In this document: piece after piece, positions 1-8,321 of the stretch
Layout of the letters: every line of letters starts with the position of its first letter
Position numbering within the stretch: position 1 is the first letter of the stretch
NCBI GenBank assembly: GCA_005889225.1
Contig: VBEW01000041.1
Coordinates: forward strand, 1 to 32,190
Source of the DNA: Chloroflexota bacterium
GTDB lineage: Bacteria > Chloroflexota > Dormibacteria > CF-121
Direction: 5' to 3'
DNA: 32,190 nt
Program-made: the position numbers and the translations under genes
The notes under the pieces: model-generated
Database searches by the model: none
Seen by the model: only the letters and a program-made list of their open reading frames with translations
What the model was told of the DNA's origin: nothing

Positions 1-1278
1 ATGGGAGGCAATGGGGTTCGTCCCGAGCACCGCGTGGTCGTCACCGGCATGGGCGTGCTGGCACCGAACGGGAACAACCTTGCCGAGTTCTGGGACAGCT
101 TGATCGAGGGGCGGTCCGGGTTGGGGATTGCGACCTCGTTCGACGTCTCGGACCTGCCGGTGAAGACGGTCGCGGAGCTGAAGAACTTCGATCCGCGCCG
201 CTACATGGATTTCAAAGAGGCCAAGCGGATGGCCCGCTTCAGCCAGGTGGGCGTGGCCGCGGCCAAGATGGCGATCGACCAGTCGGGTCTGGAGCTGGCG
301 AAAGAGGACCGGACTCGCATCGGCTGCGAGCTGGGCACCGGGATTGGCGGCTTCAAGGAGATCTCGGAAGAGATCGAAGCCTTCGCGCTCCGCGGGGAGC
401 GCGGCCCGGACCGCATTTCACCCTTCTTCGTGCCGCGAGTAATCCCCAACATGGCGTCCTGCCAGATCGCGATCCAATTTGGTCTCGAAGGCCCGAACAA
501 CACCGATACCACTGCCTGCGCGGCGTCGACCCAGGCACTGGGCAACGCCTTCCGCGTCCTGCAACGCGGCGATGCCGACGTCATGCTCGCCGGCGGCGCC
601 GAAGCCAATCTCTGCCGGTTCGGGCTGGCCTCATTCGCCGCCATGAAGGTGCTGTCGACCTACACCGAGGATCCCACCAAGGCCAGCCGGCCCTTCGATG
701 CCCATCGTGACGGCTTCGTCCCTGGCGAGGGCGGGGGCATGCTCGTGCTGGAGACGCTCGAGCACGCCCACGGTCGCAGGGCGGAGATCTACGGCGAGAT
801 CATCGGTTTCGCGGTGACCGACGATGCCTTTCACATCGTGATGCCGGAAGAGGACGGGGATGGTCCGGCCCGAGCCATGGCGAAAGCGCTCGAGGATGCC
901 CACATCGGCCCGCAGGACGTCGACTACATCAATGCCCATGGGACCTCGACCCAACTCAATGACAAATCCGAAACGGCGGCCATCAAACGGGTCATGGGCG
1001 ATCGCGCGAAGCAGATTCCAATCTCGAGCACGAAGTCGATGATTGGGCACCTCCTGGGCGCCGCCGGAGCCGTCGAAGCGATCGCGTCCATCCTCAGCAT
1101 CAACCACGGGATCGTCCACCCGACCATCAACCTGGAGCACCCGGACCCGGAGTGCGACCTGGACTACGTGCCGAATGAACCGCGCCGCCATGAGATCAAG
1201 GTCGCCATGTCCAATTCGTTCGGTTTCGGTGGCCAGAACGCCTGCATCGTCCTCAAACGCTTTGACAACAACAACTAG
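1..1278 (+). CDS. fabF: 3-oxoacyl-ACP synthase II (FabF-type ketosynthase), copy 1
   Basis: A FabF/KAS II condensing enzyme, which extends acyl-ACP by two carbons using malonyl-ACP in cytosolic type II fatty-acid synthesis. The 425-residue product has the complete thiolase-fold catalytic set: nucleophile Cys173 in TACAAST, His313 in NAHGTST, Lys345 in SSTKSM and His350 in IGHLLGAAG, plus the C-terminal SNSFGFGG gate loop. The active-site context ACAAST differs from the more usual ACATG/ACASG of the other two FabF copies in this window. The reading frame opens with ATG at the first base of the window, so a start further upstream cannot be excluded, although the start fits the family (RVVVTGMG begins at residue 11). 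gyrA follows 28 bases downstream on the same strand, so co-transcription is likely. Family assignment is very secure. Its precise role relative to the paralogues is unknown. Confidence 0.95.
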   Translation: MGGNGVRPEHRVVVTGMGVLAPNGNNLAEFWDSLIEGRSGLGIATSFDVSDLPVKTVAELKNFDPRRYMDFKEAKRMARFSQVGVAAAKMAIDQSGLELAKEDRTRIGCELGTGIGGFKEISEEIEAFALRGERGPDRISPFFVPRVIPNMASCQIAIQFGLEGPNNTDTTACAASTQALGNAFRVLQRGDADVMLAGGAEANLCRFGLASFAAMKVLSTYTEDPTKASRPFDAHRDGFVPGEGGGMLVLETLEHAHGRRAEIYGEIIGFAVTDDAFHIVMPEEDGDGPARAMAKALEDAHIGPQDVDYINAHGTSTQLNDKSETAAIKRVMGDRAKQIPISSTKSMIGHLLGAAGAVEAIASILSINHGIVHPTINLEHPDPECDLDYVPNEPRRHEIKVAMSNSFGFGGQNACIVLKRFDNNN

Positions 1279-1306
1279 AACCAACTCCTTCCGCGTCGAG
1301 GTCTAA

Positions 1307-3757
1307 ATGGAACCACTGAACATCGGTACCGTCTTGCCGCTGCAGCTCGAGAACGAGATGCGCTCGAGCTACATGGACTATGCGATGAGCGTCATCGTCA
1401 GCCGGGCACTGCCAGACGTCCGCGATGGCCTCAAGCCCGTCCATCGCCGCATCCTCTATGCGATGCAGGAGCAGGGGATGACCCCGGGCGCCCGCTACCA
1501 GAAGTGTGCCGCGATCATCGGCGAGGTCCTGAAGCATTACCACCCGCACGGCGATATGTCCGTCTACGACAGCCTGGTCCGACTGGCCCAGGATTTCTCG
1601 CTGCGATACCCACTTGTCGATGGCCAGGGCAACTTCGGATCAATCGACGGTGACTCGGCGGCGGCCTACCGGTATACCGAAGCGCGGCTCGCCCCGATCG
1701 CTGCTGAGTTGCTGGTCGACCTCGAGAAGGACACCGTCAACTTCGGCGACAACTACTCGGCGACACGGCAGGAGCCGCTCGTGCTGCCGGCCCGCCTGCC
1801 CAACCTCATGATCAACGGCTCGTCAGGGATCGCGGTTGGCATGACAACCAACATCCCGCCACACAATCTCGGCGAGGTCTGCGACGCTGAGATCTACCTG
1901 ATCGAGCACCCGGACGCGACCACCGAAGACCTTATGAAAATTGTCAAAGGGCCGGACTTCCCCACCGGCGGCATCATCATTGGGCGTGAGGGGATCGCTG
2001 CCGCCTATGGCACCGGGCATGGCCGGCTGATCGTTCGGGCGCGCCACACCTTCGAGGAGGCCAAGAACGGCCGCGAGCGGATCATCATCACCGAGATCCC
2101 CTACATGGTCAACAAGGCCACCCTCGTCACCCGGATCGCGGACCTGGTCGGGGAGCGAAAGCTCGAAGGAATCGCCGACCTCAACGACGAATCAGACCGG
2201 CACGGCATGCGGATCGTGATTGAGCTCAAGAAGGACGCGCGCGCTCTGACCGTGCTCAACAACCTGTACAAGCACACGGCGCTGCAGACGACCTTCGGCG
2301 TGATCTCACTGGCCCTGGTGGACGGCCGCCCGGTTGTGCTCAACCTCAAAGCGCTGCTCCAGCACCACATCGACCACCGCCGCGAGGTCCTCACTCGCCG
2401 GACCCGATACGAGCTGGACCGTGCCCGCGAACGCGCCCACCTCCTCGAAGGCCTCAAAATCGCACTCGACAACCTCGATGCCGTGATCAAGACGATCCGC
2501 GAGTCGCAGGACGAGAAGACCGCCCAAGAACGGTTGCAGGAGCGCTTCAAGCTCTCCGAGCGGCAATCGAAGGCAATCGTCGACATGCGGTTGGGCCGCC
2601 TGACCCGCCTCGAGCGCAACAAGGTCATGGAGGACTACGAGGAAACCATCAAGCGGATCGCCTACCTCGAGGACCTGTTGCAGCACGAACCCAAGATCAT
2701 GTTGCTGATCAAGGACGAGCTGGGCGACCTGAAGAAGAAATACGGGGATCCCCGCCGGACGACCCTCGACTTCCAGGGCTCGGTCGAGCTCAACGAAGAG
2801 GACCTGGTCCCCAAGGAAGATGTCGTAGTTACTCTCACGCATCGCGGCTATGTCAAGCGGGTCCCGGCGACCACCTACCGGCCGCAACGTCGCGGCGGCA
2901 AGGGCATCCTCGGAGCGGCTCGCGTCGAGTCCGACTTCGTGGAGCACCTGGCCATCGCCTCCACGCACTCCGACATGCTGTTCTTCACCAACCACGGCTC
3001 GGTCTTTCGGTTAAGGGTTCACGAGATCCCCGATGTCAACCGTCAGGCCAAGGGGCTTCCGGCGGCAAACCTGATCGACATCGATCCCAAGGACAAGATC
3101 ACGGCCGTGATCGGCATCACCGACTGGGCGGAAGACCGCTATCTCGTGATGGTGACCAAGCAGGGGACGATCAAGAAAACGCCGGCGCGCCTCTACAGCC
3201 AGGTCCGGCGCAACGGCCTGATCGCCATCAACCTGGCTGAGGGCGATGAGCTGAACTGGGTGAAGCTGAGCTCAGGATCGGATGAGCTGATCATCGCCAC
3301 TACGGACGGCAAGGCGATCCGGTTCAGTGAAAAGCAGGTCCGCCCGATGGGTCGCGATACGACCGGGGTGCGCGGGATCACGCTGCGCAAGGACGCCCTG
3401 GTTGCCGGCTTCGACATCGTCCGAAAGGGCGCTCACCTGCTGGTCGTCTCGGCCCGGGGCTACGGCAAGTTGACGCCGCTCGAAGACTATCCCTCTCATT
3501 CCCGCGGTGGGCAGGGCGTCTACACCATGGCGATTACCGAGCGCACCGGCCCGCTGGTCGGGATGCGGGTGGTGGTCAATCCCGAAGAAGAGCAACTGAT
3601 CGTGATCTCGGAGGGTGGCCAGGTGATTCGCACCCCGATCGAGAACATTCGGGTGGCCGGCCGGCAGACCCAGGGCGTGATCATCATGCGGTTGGATGAA
3701 GGGGATACTGTGGCGACCATCGCCGGGGTCGGGGGAGCGGAGGAGGCCGAAGAGTAA
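1307..3757 (+). CDS. gyrA: DNA gyrase subunit A
   Basis: The 816-residue catalytic subunit of DNA gyrase, which cuts and rejoins double-stranded DNA to introduce negative supercoils together with GyrB (not in this window). The N-terminal breakage-reunion domain contains the active-site pair Arg122-Tyr123 in YRYTEARL. The C-terminal beta-pinwheel domain carries the GyrA box QRRGGKG, which distinguishes it from topoisomerase IV ParC. The ATG has a GAGGT ribosome-binding site. In the quinolone-resistance region the motif reads [10 protein letters not shown], so the position equivalent to E. coli Ser83 is Met84, while the acidic position (Asp88) is kept. Residue 121, before the Arg-Tyr pair, is Tyr where Met is common. 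The C-terminal tail is acidic (ends GAEEAEE). The gene is linked to fabF upstream and overlaps a small membrane-protein frame downstream. Confidence 0.97.
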   Translation: MEPLNIGTVLPLQLENEMRSSYMDYAMSVIVSRALPDVRDGLKPVHRRILYAMQEQGMTPGARYQKCAAIIGEVLKHYHPHGDMSVYDSLVRLAQDFSLRYPLVDGQGNFGSIDGDSAAAYRYTEARLAPIAAELLVDLEKDTVNFGDNYSATRQEPLVLPARLPNLMINGSSGIAVGMTTNIPPHNLGEVCDAEIYLIEHPDATTEDLMKIVKGPDFPTGGIIIGREGIAAAYGTGHGRLIVRARHTFEEAKNGRERIIITEIPYMVNKATLVTRIADLVGERKLEGIADLNDESDRHGMRIVIELKKDARALTVLNNLYKHTALQTTFGVISLALVDGRPVVLNLKALLQHHIDHRREVLTRRTRYELDRARERAHLLEGLKIALDNLDAVIKTIRESQDEKTAQERLQERFKLSERQSKAIVDMRLGRLTRLERNKVMEDYEETIKRIAYLEDLLQHEPKIMLLIKDELGDLKKKYGDPRRTTLDFQGSVELNEEDLVPKEDVVVTLTHRGYVKRVPATTYRPQRRGGKGILGAARVESDFVEHLAIASTHSDMLFFTNHGSVFRLRVHEIPDVNRQAKGLPAANLIDIDPKDKITAVIGITDWAEDRYLVMVTKQGTIKKTPARLYSQVRRNGLIAINLAEGDELNWVKLSSGSDELIIATTDGKAIRFSEKQVRPMGRDTTGVRGITLRKDALVAGFDIVRKGAHLLVVSARGYGKLTPLEDYPSHSRGGQGVYTMAITERTGPLVGMRVVVNPEEEQLIVISEGGQVIRTPIENIRVAGRQTQGVIIMRLDEGDTVATIAGVGGAEEAEE

Positions 3758-4074
3758 CCCTCCCAGTCGTCGGCATTGCGTGCGCCAGTGCCGGCCTGGT
3801 CCTCCTGCTCTACGCGATCCAGCGCGCCTGGCGTGCCTACCGAAGGGCGGCCCGGCGCGCCAGGGAGCTGGCGATTTACGCCGGCGAGGAGGCCGTGTCG
3901 CTGGAACGGCTGGCGACCCAATTGAACGAGCATGGCTTCGCGCTCGAACACTCGGCCTCCGAGCTCTTCCCCAAGCTTGCGCAGGTCATGGCGTTCCTGG
4001 AGCAACCGCTCGTGGCGGTCACCATTCCCTGGCTACTCAGGCGGGCGATGCGCCGGCCCTACCGGCGCCGCTGA
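3754..4074 (+). CDS. Small membrane-anchored protein after gyrA, start codon lost or non-canonical
   Basis: An open frame of 106 codons begins at a GTA overlapping the gyrA stop (G-TAA) and ends one base before the stop of the convergent diguanylate cyclase. The predicted product has an N-terminal hydrophobic segment (GIACASAGLVLLLYAI), then a strongly basic stretch (RAWRAYRRAARRARE), then an amphipathic helical region, and a basic tail ending RRPYRRR. It is thus a probable single-pass membrane protein. A strong Shine-Dalgarno run GGAGGAGG (3739-3746) sits seven bases before the GTA, exactly where a GTGA stop/start overlap would be expected. No ATG, GTG or TTG occurs in frame before codon 48 (GTG at 3895). 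I do not recognise the family. It is either translated from a non-standard start or a recent loss of start codon. Confidence 0.55.
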   Translation, partial: VTLPVVGIACASAGLVLLLYAIQRAWRAYRRAARRARELAIYAGEEAVSLERLATQLNEHGFALEHSASELFPKLAQVMAFLEQPLVAVTIPWLLRRAMRRPYRRR

Positions 4075-4075
4075 T

Positions 4076-5569
4076 CTACTCGCCGACGACCCGGTCTTTC
4101 CCGGTGCGCTTGGCGCTCAGGAGGTTCTCGTCGGCTCGCTTGAAGAAGGAGAACGCGTTGTCTTCCTCGGGGCGGTACGACGTGACACCGGCGCTGACCG
4201 TCAGCGCCTGGGGCGCTACGCCGTGCGCCTCGTCACCGTAGGGGCTGTTCCGGATCTCGGCGAGCACCCGCTCGGCCACGGCGCGCGCGGTGTCCAGGTC
4301 CCCTTCCGGGACGATGATGCAGAACTCATCGCCGCCGTAGCGGACCACGACGTTGGCCTTACGGCTGTGGCGCTGGATGAGGTCGGCGAGATGTCGGAGC
4401 ACGCGGTCACCGACGCCATGGCCGTAGTTGTCGTTGATCACCTTGAAGTTGTCGAGGTCGAGCACGATCAGGGAAAGCGGTGCCTTGCTGCGGGAGGCGC
4501 GGCTCAACTCGCGCTGCAGGCTCTCCTGGAAGAACCGGTAGTTGTAGAGGCCGGTGAGACTGTCGGTCAGGGCCTGCTCCTCGCTGGCCACCAACCGTTC
4601 GAGCATCACAAGACTGTTGACAGCCTGGGCGGCGAGCATAGATAGCAGGTGAAGGTCCGACTCCGGATCACGACTTGGCTCGGCGGCGTAAATGCCGAGC
4701 GTGCCGCGGATCCGCTCCTGCTGGAGAAGCGGCGTAATCGTGATCGAGCCCTGCACATCCTGCCGGTTGAGCAAATACTGGGTCCAGGGGCTCTGCGACG
4801 CATCGGGAACCGAGAGCGGCCGTTTCGACTGCAACACGAAATCACTCATCTCGACGAGCAGCCGCCGGAGGTCCCCGGTACCGTTGGGCTCCGGTCCCGC
4901 ATAGGCTTCCTCGCGTTGTCCCTGGTCGCTGGCGATGAAGAGCAACGATGCCTGGCCCCGAAGCAGCCGGGTGCCGAGGTTAAGGATCATGTCGCTCAGC
5001 ACTTCATAGCTAAGGTTGGTCATGATGCTGTCGAAGGCCCGCAGCACGGTCAGCTCGTCCATGTGCTTGTAGTTCTGGGCCACGACGTGCTGCACCAGGG
5101 TGTGAACGAGGTTGGCCGCCTCCATGATGTTCGTCTGCGAGACCACCGGCACCGATTGGGTGGCTCGCATCAAGTTGTCGGGGTGCACCGGCAGCGCGCG
5201 GGCCAGCTCGTAAACGGTCGCAAAGTCAGGCCTGGCAACCGCGAAGGGCTCACTCACCAGGCGGCCCAGCAGATGGCGGCCATCGCAGATTGGGATGATC
5301 AGGTGCCCTATCTGGGCGCCGTCGTAGCGGAGCTGGGGCTCGTCGGCGCTGGGTGGCGCCGACGAATTCGGAGCCATCTCGCACCGCCCGAAGTTCTGCA
5401 TCAGCAGGCAAAAATCATTCTGGGGCAGGCCCGGCGGAATCTGGTAGCCGTCCGTCGAATCGGCCGCCAGCGAGATGCCGGTTCGGGCCGAGAAATTCTG
5501 CATCGCGGCCCTCGTTACATCGTGATTAATGATGTAGGAGAGCCGGACGGTGGCTGTTTCAGCAGTCAA
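4076..5569 (-). CDS. Diguanylate cyclase with PocR-like and GAF sensor domains
   Basis: A 497-residue soluble GGDEF protein predicted to make cyclic di-GMP from two GTP. An N-terminal PocR-like ligand-binding region (about residues 9-160, with GRLVSEPF and two cysteines in the FCLLMQNFGRCE stretch) is followed by a GAF-like domain (about 180-325) and a GGDEF domain (336-497) with DSLTGLYNYRFF, DLDNFKVIND and an intact GGDEF at 412-416. The inhibitory I-site, normally RxxD five residues before GGDEF, reads RKAN (403-406), so the aspartate is missing and product inhibition may be weak. The start is a TTG at 5569. The first ATG (residue 23) has a better ribosome-binding site but would cut into the PocR-like fold, which appears to begin at SYIINHDVTR. 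No membrane segment is seen. It diverges from the histidine-kinase operon and ends tail to tail with the small gene after gyrA. Confidence 0.88.
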   Translation of the reverse strand: MTAETATVRLSYIINHDVTRAAMQNFSARTGISLAADSTDGYQIPPGLPQNDFCLLMQNFGRCEMAPNSSAPPSADEPQLRYDGAQIGHLIIPICDGRHLLGRLVSEPFAVARPDFATVYELARALPVHPDNLMRATQSVPVVSQTNIMEAANLVHTLVQHVVAQNYKHMDELTVLRAFDSIMTNLSYEVLSDMILNLGTRLLRGQASLLFIASDQGQREEAYAGPEPNGTGDLRRLLVEMSDFVLQSKRPLSVPDASQSPWTQYLLNRQDVQGSITITPLLQQERIRGTLGIYAAEPSRDPESDLHLLSMLAAQAVNSLVMLERLVASEEQALTDSLTGLYNYRFFQESLQRELSRASRSKAPLSLIVLDLDNFKVINDNYGHGVGDRVLRHLADLIQRHSRKANVVVRYGGDEFCIIVPEGDLDTARAVAERVLAEIRNSPYGDEAHGVAPQALTVSAGVTSYRPEEDNAFSFFKRADENLLSAKRTGKDRVVGE

Positions 5570-5606
5570 TAAAGATCACAGGTCCTGGGGAAGCCGCGAC
5601 TCGGTC

Positions 5607-5612
5607 ATTATA
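5607..5612 (-). promoter_or_regulatory. Probable -10 element for the diguanylate cyclase
   Basis: The minus strand reads a perfect TATAAT here, which would give a short leader of about 30 bases before the TTG start at 5569. No convincing -35 hexamer is seen at 16-18 bases, so the call rests on the -10 box and its position in the divergent intergenic region. Confidence 0.4.
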
Positions 5613-5676
5613 ACTATGGCTCCCGTAACATCTTTGTACACGTAGAAGCGCGCGCCTGACATCCGCCGAACTACCC

Positions 5677-5707
5677 TTGACAGGATTTGTTTTACGCGTT
5701 CAATAAT
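5677..5707 (+). promoter_or_regulatory. Probable sigma-70-type promoter of the histidine kinase operon
   Basis: A perfect TTGACA (-35) at 5677-5682 is followed by AATAAT at 5702-5707 (19-base spacer); CAATAA at 18 bases is an alternative. The kinase ATG lies 23 bases beyond. No Shine-Dalgarno sequence is visible before that ATG. This is the best -35 match noticed in the window. Confidence 0.5.
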
Positions 5708-5730
5708 TCAAAGTCTGGTCCTCACAACCC

Positions 5731-7362
5731 ATGCATGACGTTCTGGTCCACTATCTCGAGGTCAACTTTCCGGAAATCGCGGAGCAGTTGGCGCACGCCC
5801 GTGGCCGGGAGCCGAGTAAGGAAGAGCGGGCGGCTGCCGCCGAGCGGCTGCGGGAGCTGATCCGGCGGCTGCGGCGCGGCGCCGAAGGGGCGGGCGCGCC
5901 ACCCCACACGCCACGGACCTCCGCCGCCGAGATGATCGCCGGCGTCAACGGCGAGCTCAGCACTGACGAGCGGGCGGTCCTTGACCGCTTCTTCGAGCTC
6001 TTTGCCCGCTCGATGCAGCGCACACAGGCGGCCATGGCGTCAGAGCCGGCTCCGCCTGCGCCGGTGATGGAGCCTGCGACCGAGTCGGCTGGGTCTCCCG
6101 ACGAGGCAACGGTGGAGGAACCACCGATCGAGCCGGTCGCGCCGCCTCCCCTTGCTGAAATACCCGGTCCTCAGGCTCCCCCCGAACTCCCCACCCTCGC
6201 GCCCGAAGCGCCCCCTGCCGTCGCGACGGTGCCACCGGAGGCGCAGGCCGCTCGCCTGGTCCCCGAACAGATGGCCGGCGCCCTGCAGACAATCCTGCTG
6301 GCGGCGGCCCAGCAGGCGCTCGATCTGCTCCAGGTGGATGCCAGCCAGGTCTATACGCTTGACGAGCAGCGGCGATTCGTCCTGCGCGCCGGGGTCCCCA
6401 CCGATTCCCTGGCCGCGCCGGAGGGGGTCAGCGCCATCAGTAGCGGGCTGCTGCGCCGGGCGCTCGAGCATAACGAGGTCTTCACGGTAGAGGACCTGGC
6501 GGCTGAGGAGCTCACGGCGGACGAGACGGCCTGGCTCGACGCCGGCTACCGGGGCTTTGCAGCCATTGCGTTGTCACCACCTCTCGAGCGGCCGGTCGGG
6601 GTGCTCGCCTTGTTCCGCCGGACTCCGTGGCGGCTGGACCGGCGTGATGCCGTCCGGCTCGAAGACCTCGCCGTCGAGGCGGTGGCGGCCTTGCGAGCCC
6701 ATAGCCTCGCGATCAAGGTTGCCGAGGTCGCGGTTCTGCAGGAAAGGCTCAACCTGGCCAGGGAAATCCATGACGGGCTGGCCTCGGACCTGGCGGCCGT
6801 GGTGGCGCTGTTCAAGTACTACGAGCAGCGGCGCCAGCGAGATCCCGAGGATGCCGGTCAGCTGATCCCCCAACTGCGCTCGATGACCGAGGAGATCCTG
6901 GCGGGCGCCCGCAACATCCTGCAGTCGCTCCGACCGAAAACGATCCGCTCGGAAGGACTGATGGCCTCGGTATTGAAGCTGGTCGACCAGTTCGGCCGCG
7001 TGAACCTGGTCGAGACCAACGTCAATATCCGTGGGGAGGAGAACACCGTCTCCGCGGAGCAGAAGGAAGTCATTTTCCAGGTTCTACGGGAGAGCCTCTC
7101 GAACGTCCGCAAACACTCGCAGGCCCGCAACCTGTGGGTGGTCGTGGATCTGTCGTCGTCGCCCTGGGTGCTCACGGTTCGCGACGACGGCCGGGGCTTC
7201 GACGTCCGCCGGGTCGCCGAGGATCCGAAGAAAATCGGTTCCTACGGCCTGGTCGGAATGCGTGAACGCGCCGAGCTGATCGGAGGGGCGCTGGAGATCG
7301 TGAGCCAGTCGCTGGAAGGCACCCTGGTCACCCTGATCGGCCCGGCGGAACGTTCGGAATGA
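5731..7362 (+). CDS. NarL-type sensor histidine kinase with GAF domain (cytosolic)
   Basis: A 543-residue two-component sensor that should autophosphorylate and pass phosphate to the response regulator encoded immediately downstream. Residues 1-60 are helical and charged. Residues 60-190 form a Pro/Ala/Glu-rich linker. A GAF-like domain spans about 190-335. The HisKA_3 dimerisation helix holds the phospho-acceptor His347 in AREIHDGLASDL. The HATPase domain has RESLSNVRKH (N box), DDGRGFD (G1) and YGLVGMRERAELIGG (G2). There is no transmembrane segment, so the signal is probably intracellular. The stop overlaps the regulator ATG by four bases (ATGA), indicating translational coupling. The ligand is unknown. 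Divergence from a diguanylate cyclase suggests, but does not prove, a joint role. Confidence 0.92.
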   Translation: MHDVLVHYLEVNFPEIAEQLAHARGREPSKEERAAAAERLRELIRRLRRGAEGAGAPPHTPRTSAAEMIAGVNGELSTDERAVLDRFFELFARSMQRTQAAMASEPAPPAPVMEPATESAGSPDEATVEEPPIEPVAPPPLAEIPGPQAPPELPTLAPEAPPAVATVPPEAQAARLVPEQMAGALQTILLAAAQQALDLLQVDASQVYTLDEQRRFVLRAGVPTDSLAAPEGVSAISSGLLRRALEHNEVFTVEDLAAEELTADETAWLDAGYRGFAAIALSPPLERPVGVLALFRRTPWRLDRRDAVRLEDLAVEAVAALRAHSLAIKVAEVAVLQERLNLAREIHDGLASDLAAVVALFKYYEQRRQRDPEDAGQLIPQLRSMTEEILAGARNILQSLRPKTIRSEGLMASVLKLVDQFGRVNLVETNVNIRGEENTVSAEQKEVIFQVLRESLSNVRKHSQARNLWVVVDLSSSPWVLTVRDDGRGFDVRRVAEDPKKIGSYGLVGMRERAELIGGALEIVSQSLEGTLVTLIGPAERSE

Positions 7363-8030
7363 GCCGGGTACGGGTGCTCATTGCCGACGACCGTCCGATT
7401 TTCCGGGCGGGCGTGCAGGGGATGCTGCGCGACTTTCCGGAGATCGACATCGTTGGCGAGGCGGTAACCGGCCGCCAGGCGGTTGAGCAGTCACGCCGGC
7501 TCAAGCCCGATGTCGTCTTGATGGACCTGAACATGCCCGAGATGGGCGGGATTGCCGCGACGCGGGCGATCAAGGAGGAGGATCCGGAGCGGGTGATCCT
7601 CGCGCTTACCGTATCGGAGGCGGAGGAAGACATCGTCGAGATGGTGGCCGCGGGCGCATCGGGCTACGTTTTAAAGGACGTCGATCCGGTGACGCTGGCC
7701 CGCAGCATCCAGGAGGCGCACGCGGGCCGCTTCCAGCTGAACGACGCCCTAACCCGGCGGGTCATCATGCGCCTGGGTGCCACCCTCAAGCGGCCGCGCC
7801 GCCCGCCGGCCGAACCGCTGACCGAACGGGAGACCGAGATTCTGCGGTCGGTCGTCGAGGGCAAAAGCAACAAAGCGATTGCCAATCGCCTGGGCTTGAG
7901 CGAAGGCACCATCAAGTCACATCTGCGGAATATCTACCGCAAGTTGCGGGTGCAGACGCGGGCGGAGGCGGCAGCGCAGGCGGTTCAGCTCGATATCGAG
8001 CGAACAGACGTTCGCTATCACCAGGCCTAG
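7359..8030 (+). CDS. NarL/LuxR-family response regulator
   Basis: A 223-residue DNA-binding response regulator. The receiver domain (about 4-118) has the acidic pair in IADDRP, phospho-acceptor Asp56 in VLMDLNMPEMGG, the conserved Thr in ALTVSE and Lys in YVLKDVDP. The C-terminal GerE/LuxR helix-turn-helix starts at LTERETEIL (residue 154) and includes NKAIANRLGLSEGTIKSHL. A Pro/Arg-rich linker joins the two. It is the cognate partner of the kinase it overlaps. Its targets are not shown by the sequence; the divergent cyclase or its own operon are natural candidates. Residue pattern and length (usual about 210-225) make the family secure. Confidence 0.95.
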   Translation: MSRVRVLIADDRPIFRAGVQGMLRDFPEIDIVGEAVTGRQAVEQSRRLKPDVVLMDLNMPEMGGIAATRAIKEEDPERVILALTVSEAEEDIVEMVAAGASGYVLKDVDPVTLARSIQEAHAGRFQLNDALTRRVIMRLGATLKRPRRPPAEPLTERETEILRSVVEGKSNKAIANRLGLSEGTIKSHLRNIYRKLRVQTRAEAAAQAVQLDIERTDVRYHQA

Positions 8031-8137
8031 GCGAGCCACCTGTCGACAGATTTACGGGAATGGTCCAGGCCACTAGCGTTGAGGGACCAAGGGAGTCCTC
8101 TGCGCGGGTCCCGGGAATCTTAGTGGGGGTGGTCGCG

Positions 8138-8212
8138 ATGAAGAAACTGCTTGTGATTGTCGCTGGCCTGCTCGGGGCTATCTTGGCCGGCGGCGCTGGC
8201 TGGCAGGCTTAG
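8138..8212 (+). CDS. 24-residue hydrophobic microprotein (putative)
   Basis: A short frame starts at ATG with a G-rich ribosome-binding-like stretch (AGTGGGGGT) eight bases upstream. It encodes MKKLLVIVAGLLGAILA followed by GGAGWQA. The product is a two-lysine N terminus plus one hydrophobic helix with Gly-rich small-residue packing, typical of membrane microproteins. A strong intrinsic terminator begins 13 bases after its stop, so the transcript would be monocistronic or the tail of the kinase-regulator operon. It could also be a chance frame. It is far too short for family assignment and no function is proposed. Confidence 0.45.
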   Translation: MKKLLVIVAGLLGAILAGGAGWQA

Positions 8213-8225
8213 ATTGCTCTAAATA

Positions 8226-8258
8226 AGAGCCCGGGGTTACCCCGGGCTCTTTCTTTTT
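8226..8258 (+). terminator. Intrinsic terminator
   Basis: A perfect 11-bp inverted repeat (AGAGCCCGGGG / CCCCGGGCTCT, loop TTA) is followed directly by TTCTTTTT. It closes the kinase/regulator/microprotein unit and insulates it from the HD-GYP fusion gene. It is the clearest terminator on the plus strand. Confidence 0.9.
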
Positions 8259-8321
8259 AGCCTACCTAGCGGGAATCTGGAATAGCAGGAGTTATCCCTT
8301 AACATACTGGGGATTTTCCTG

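Noticed and set aside
3696-4241. 181-codon plus-strand frame starting inside gyrA
   Set aside because: It is out of frame with the better small membrane-protein frame, runs into the antisense of the cyclase and has a low-complexity Arg/Pro composition.
4649-5572. 307-codon plus-strand frame
   Set aside because: It is antisense to the diguanylate cyclase, with no recognisable domain; composition reflects the complement of the real gene.
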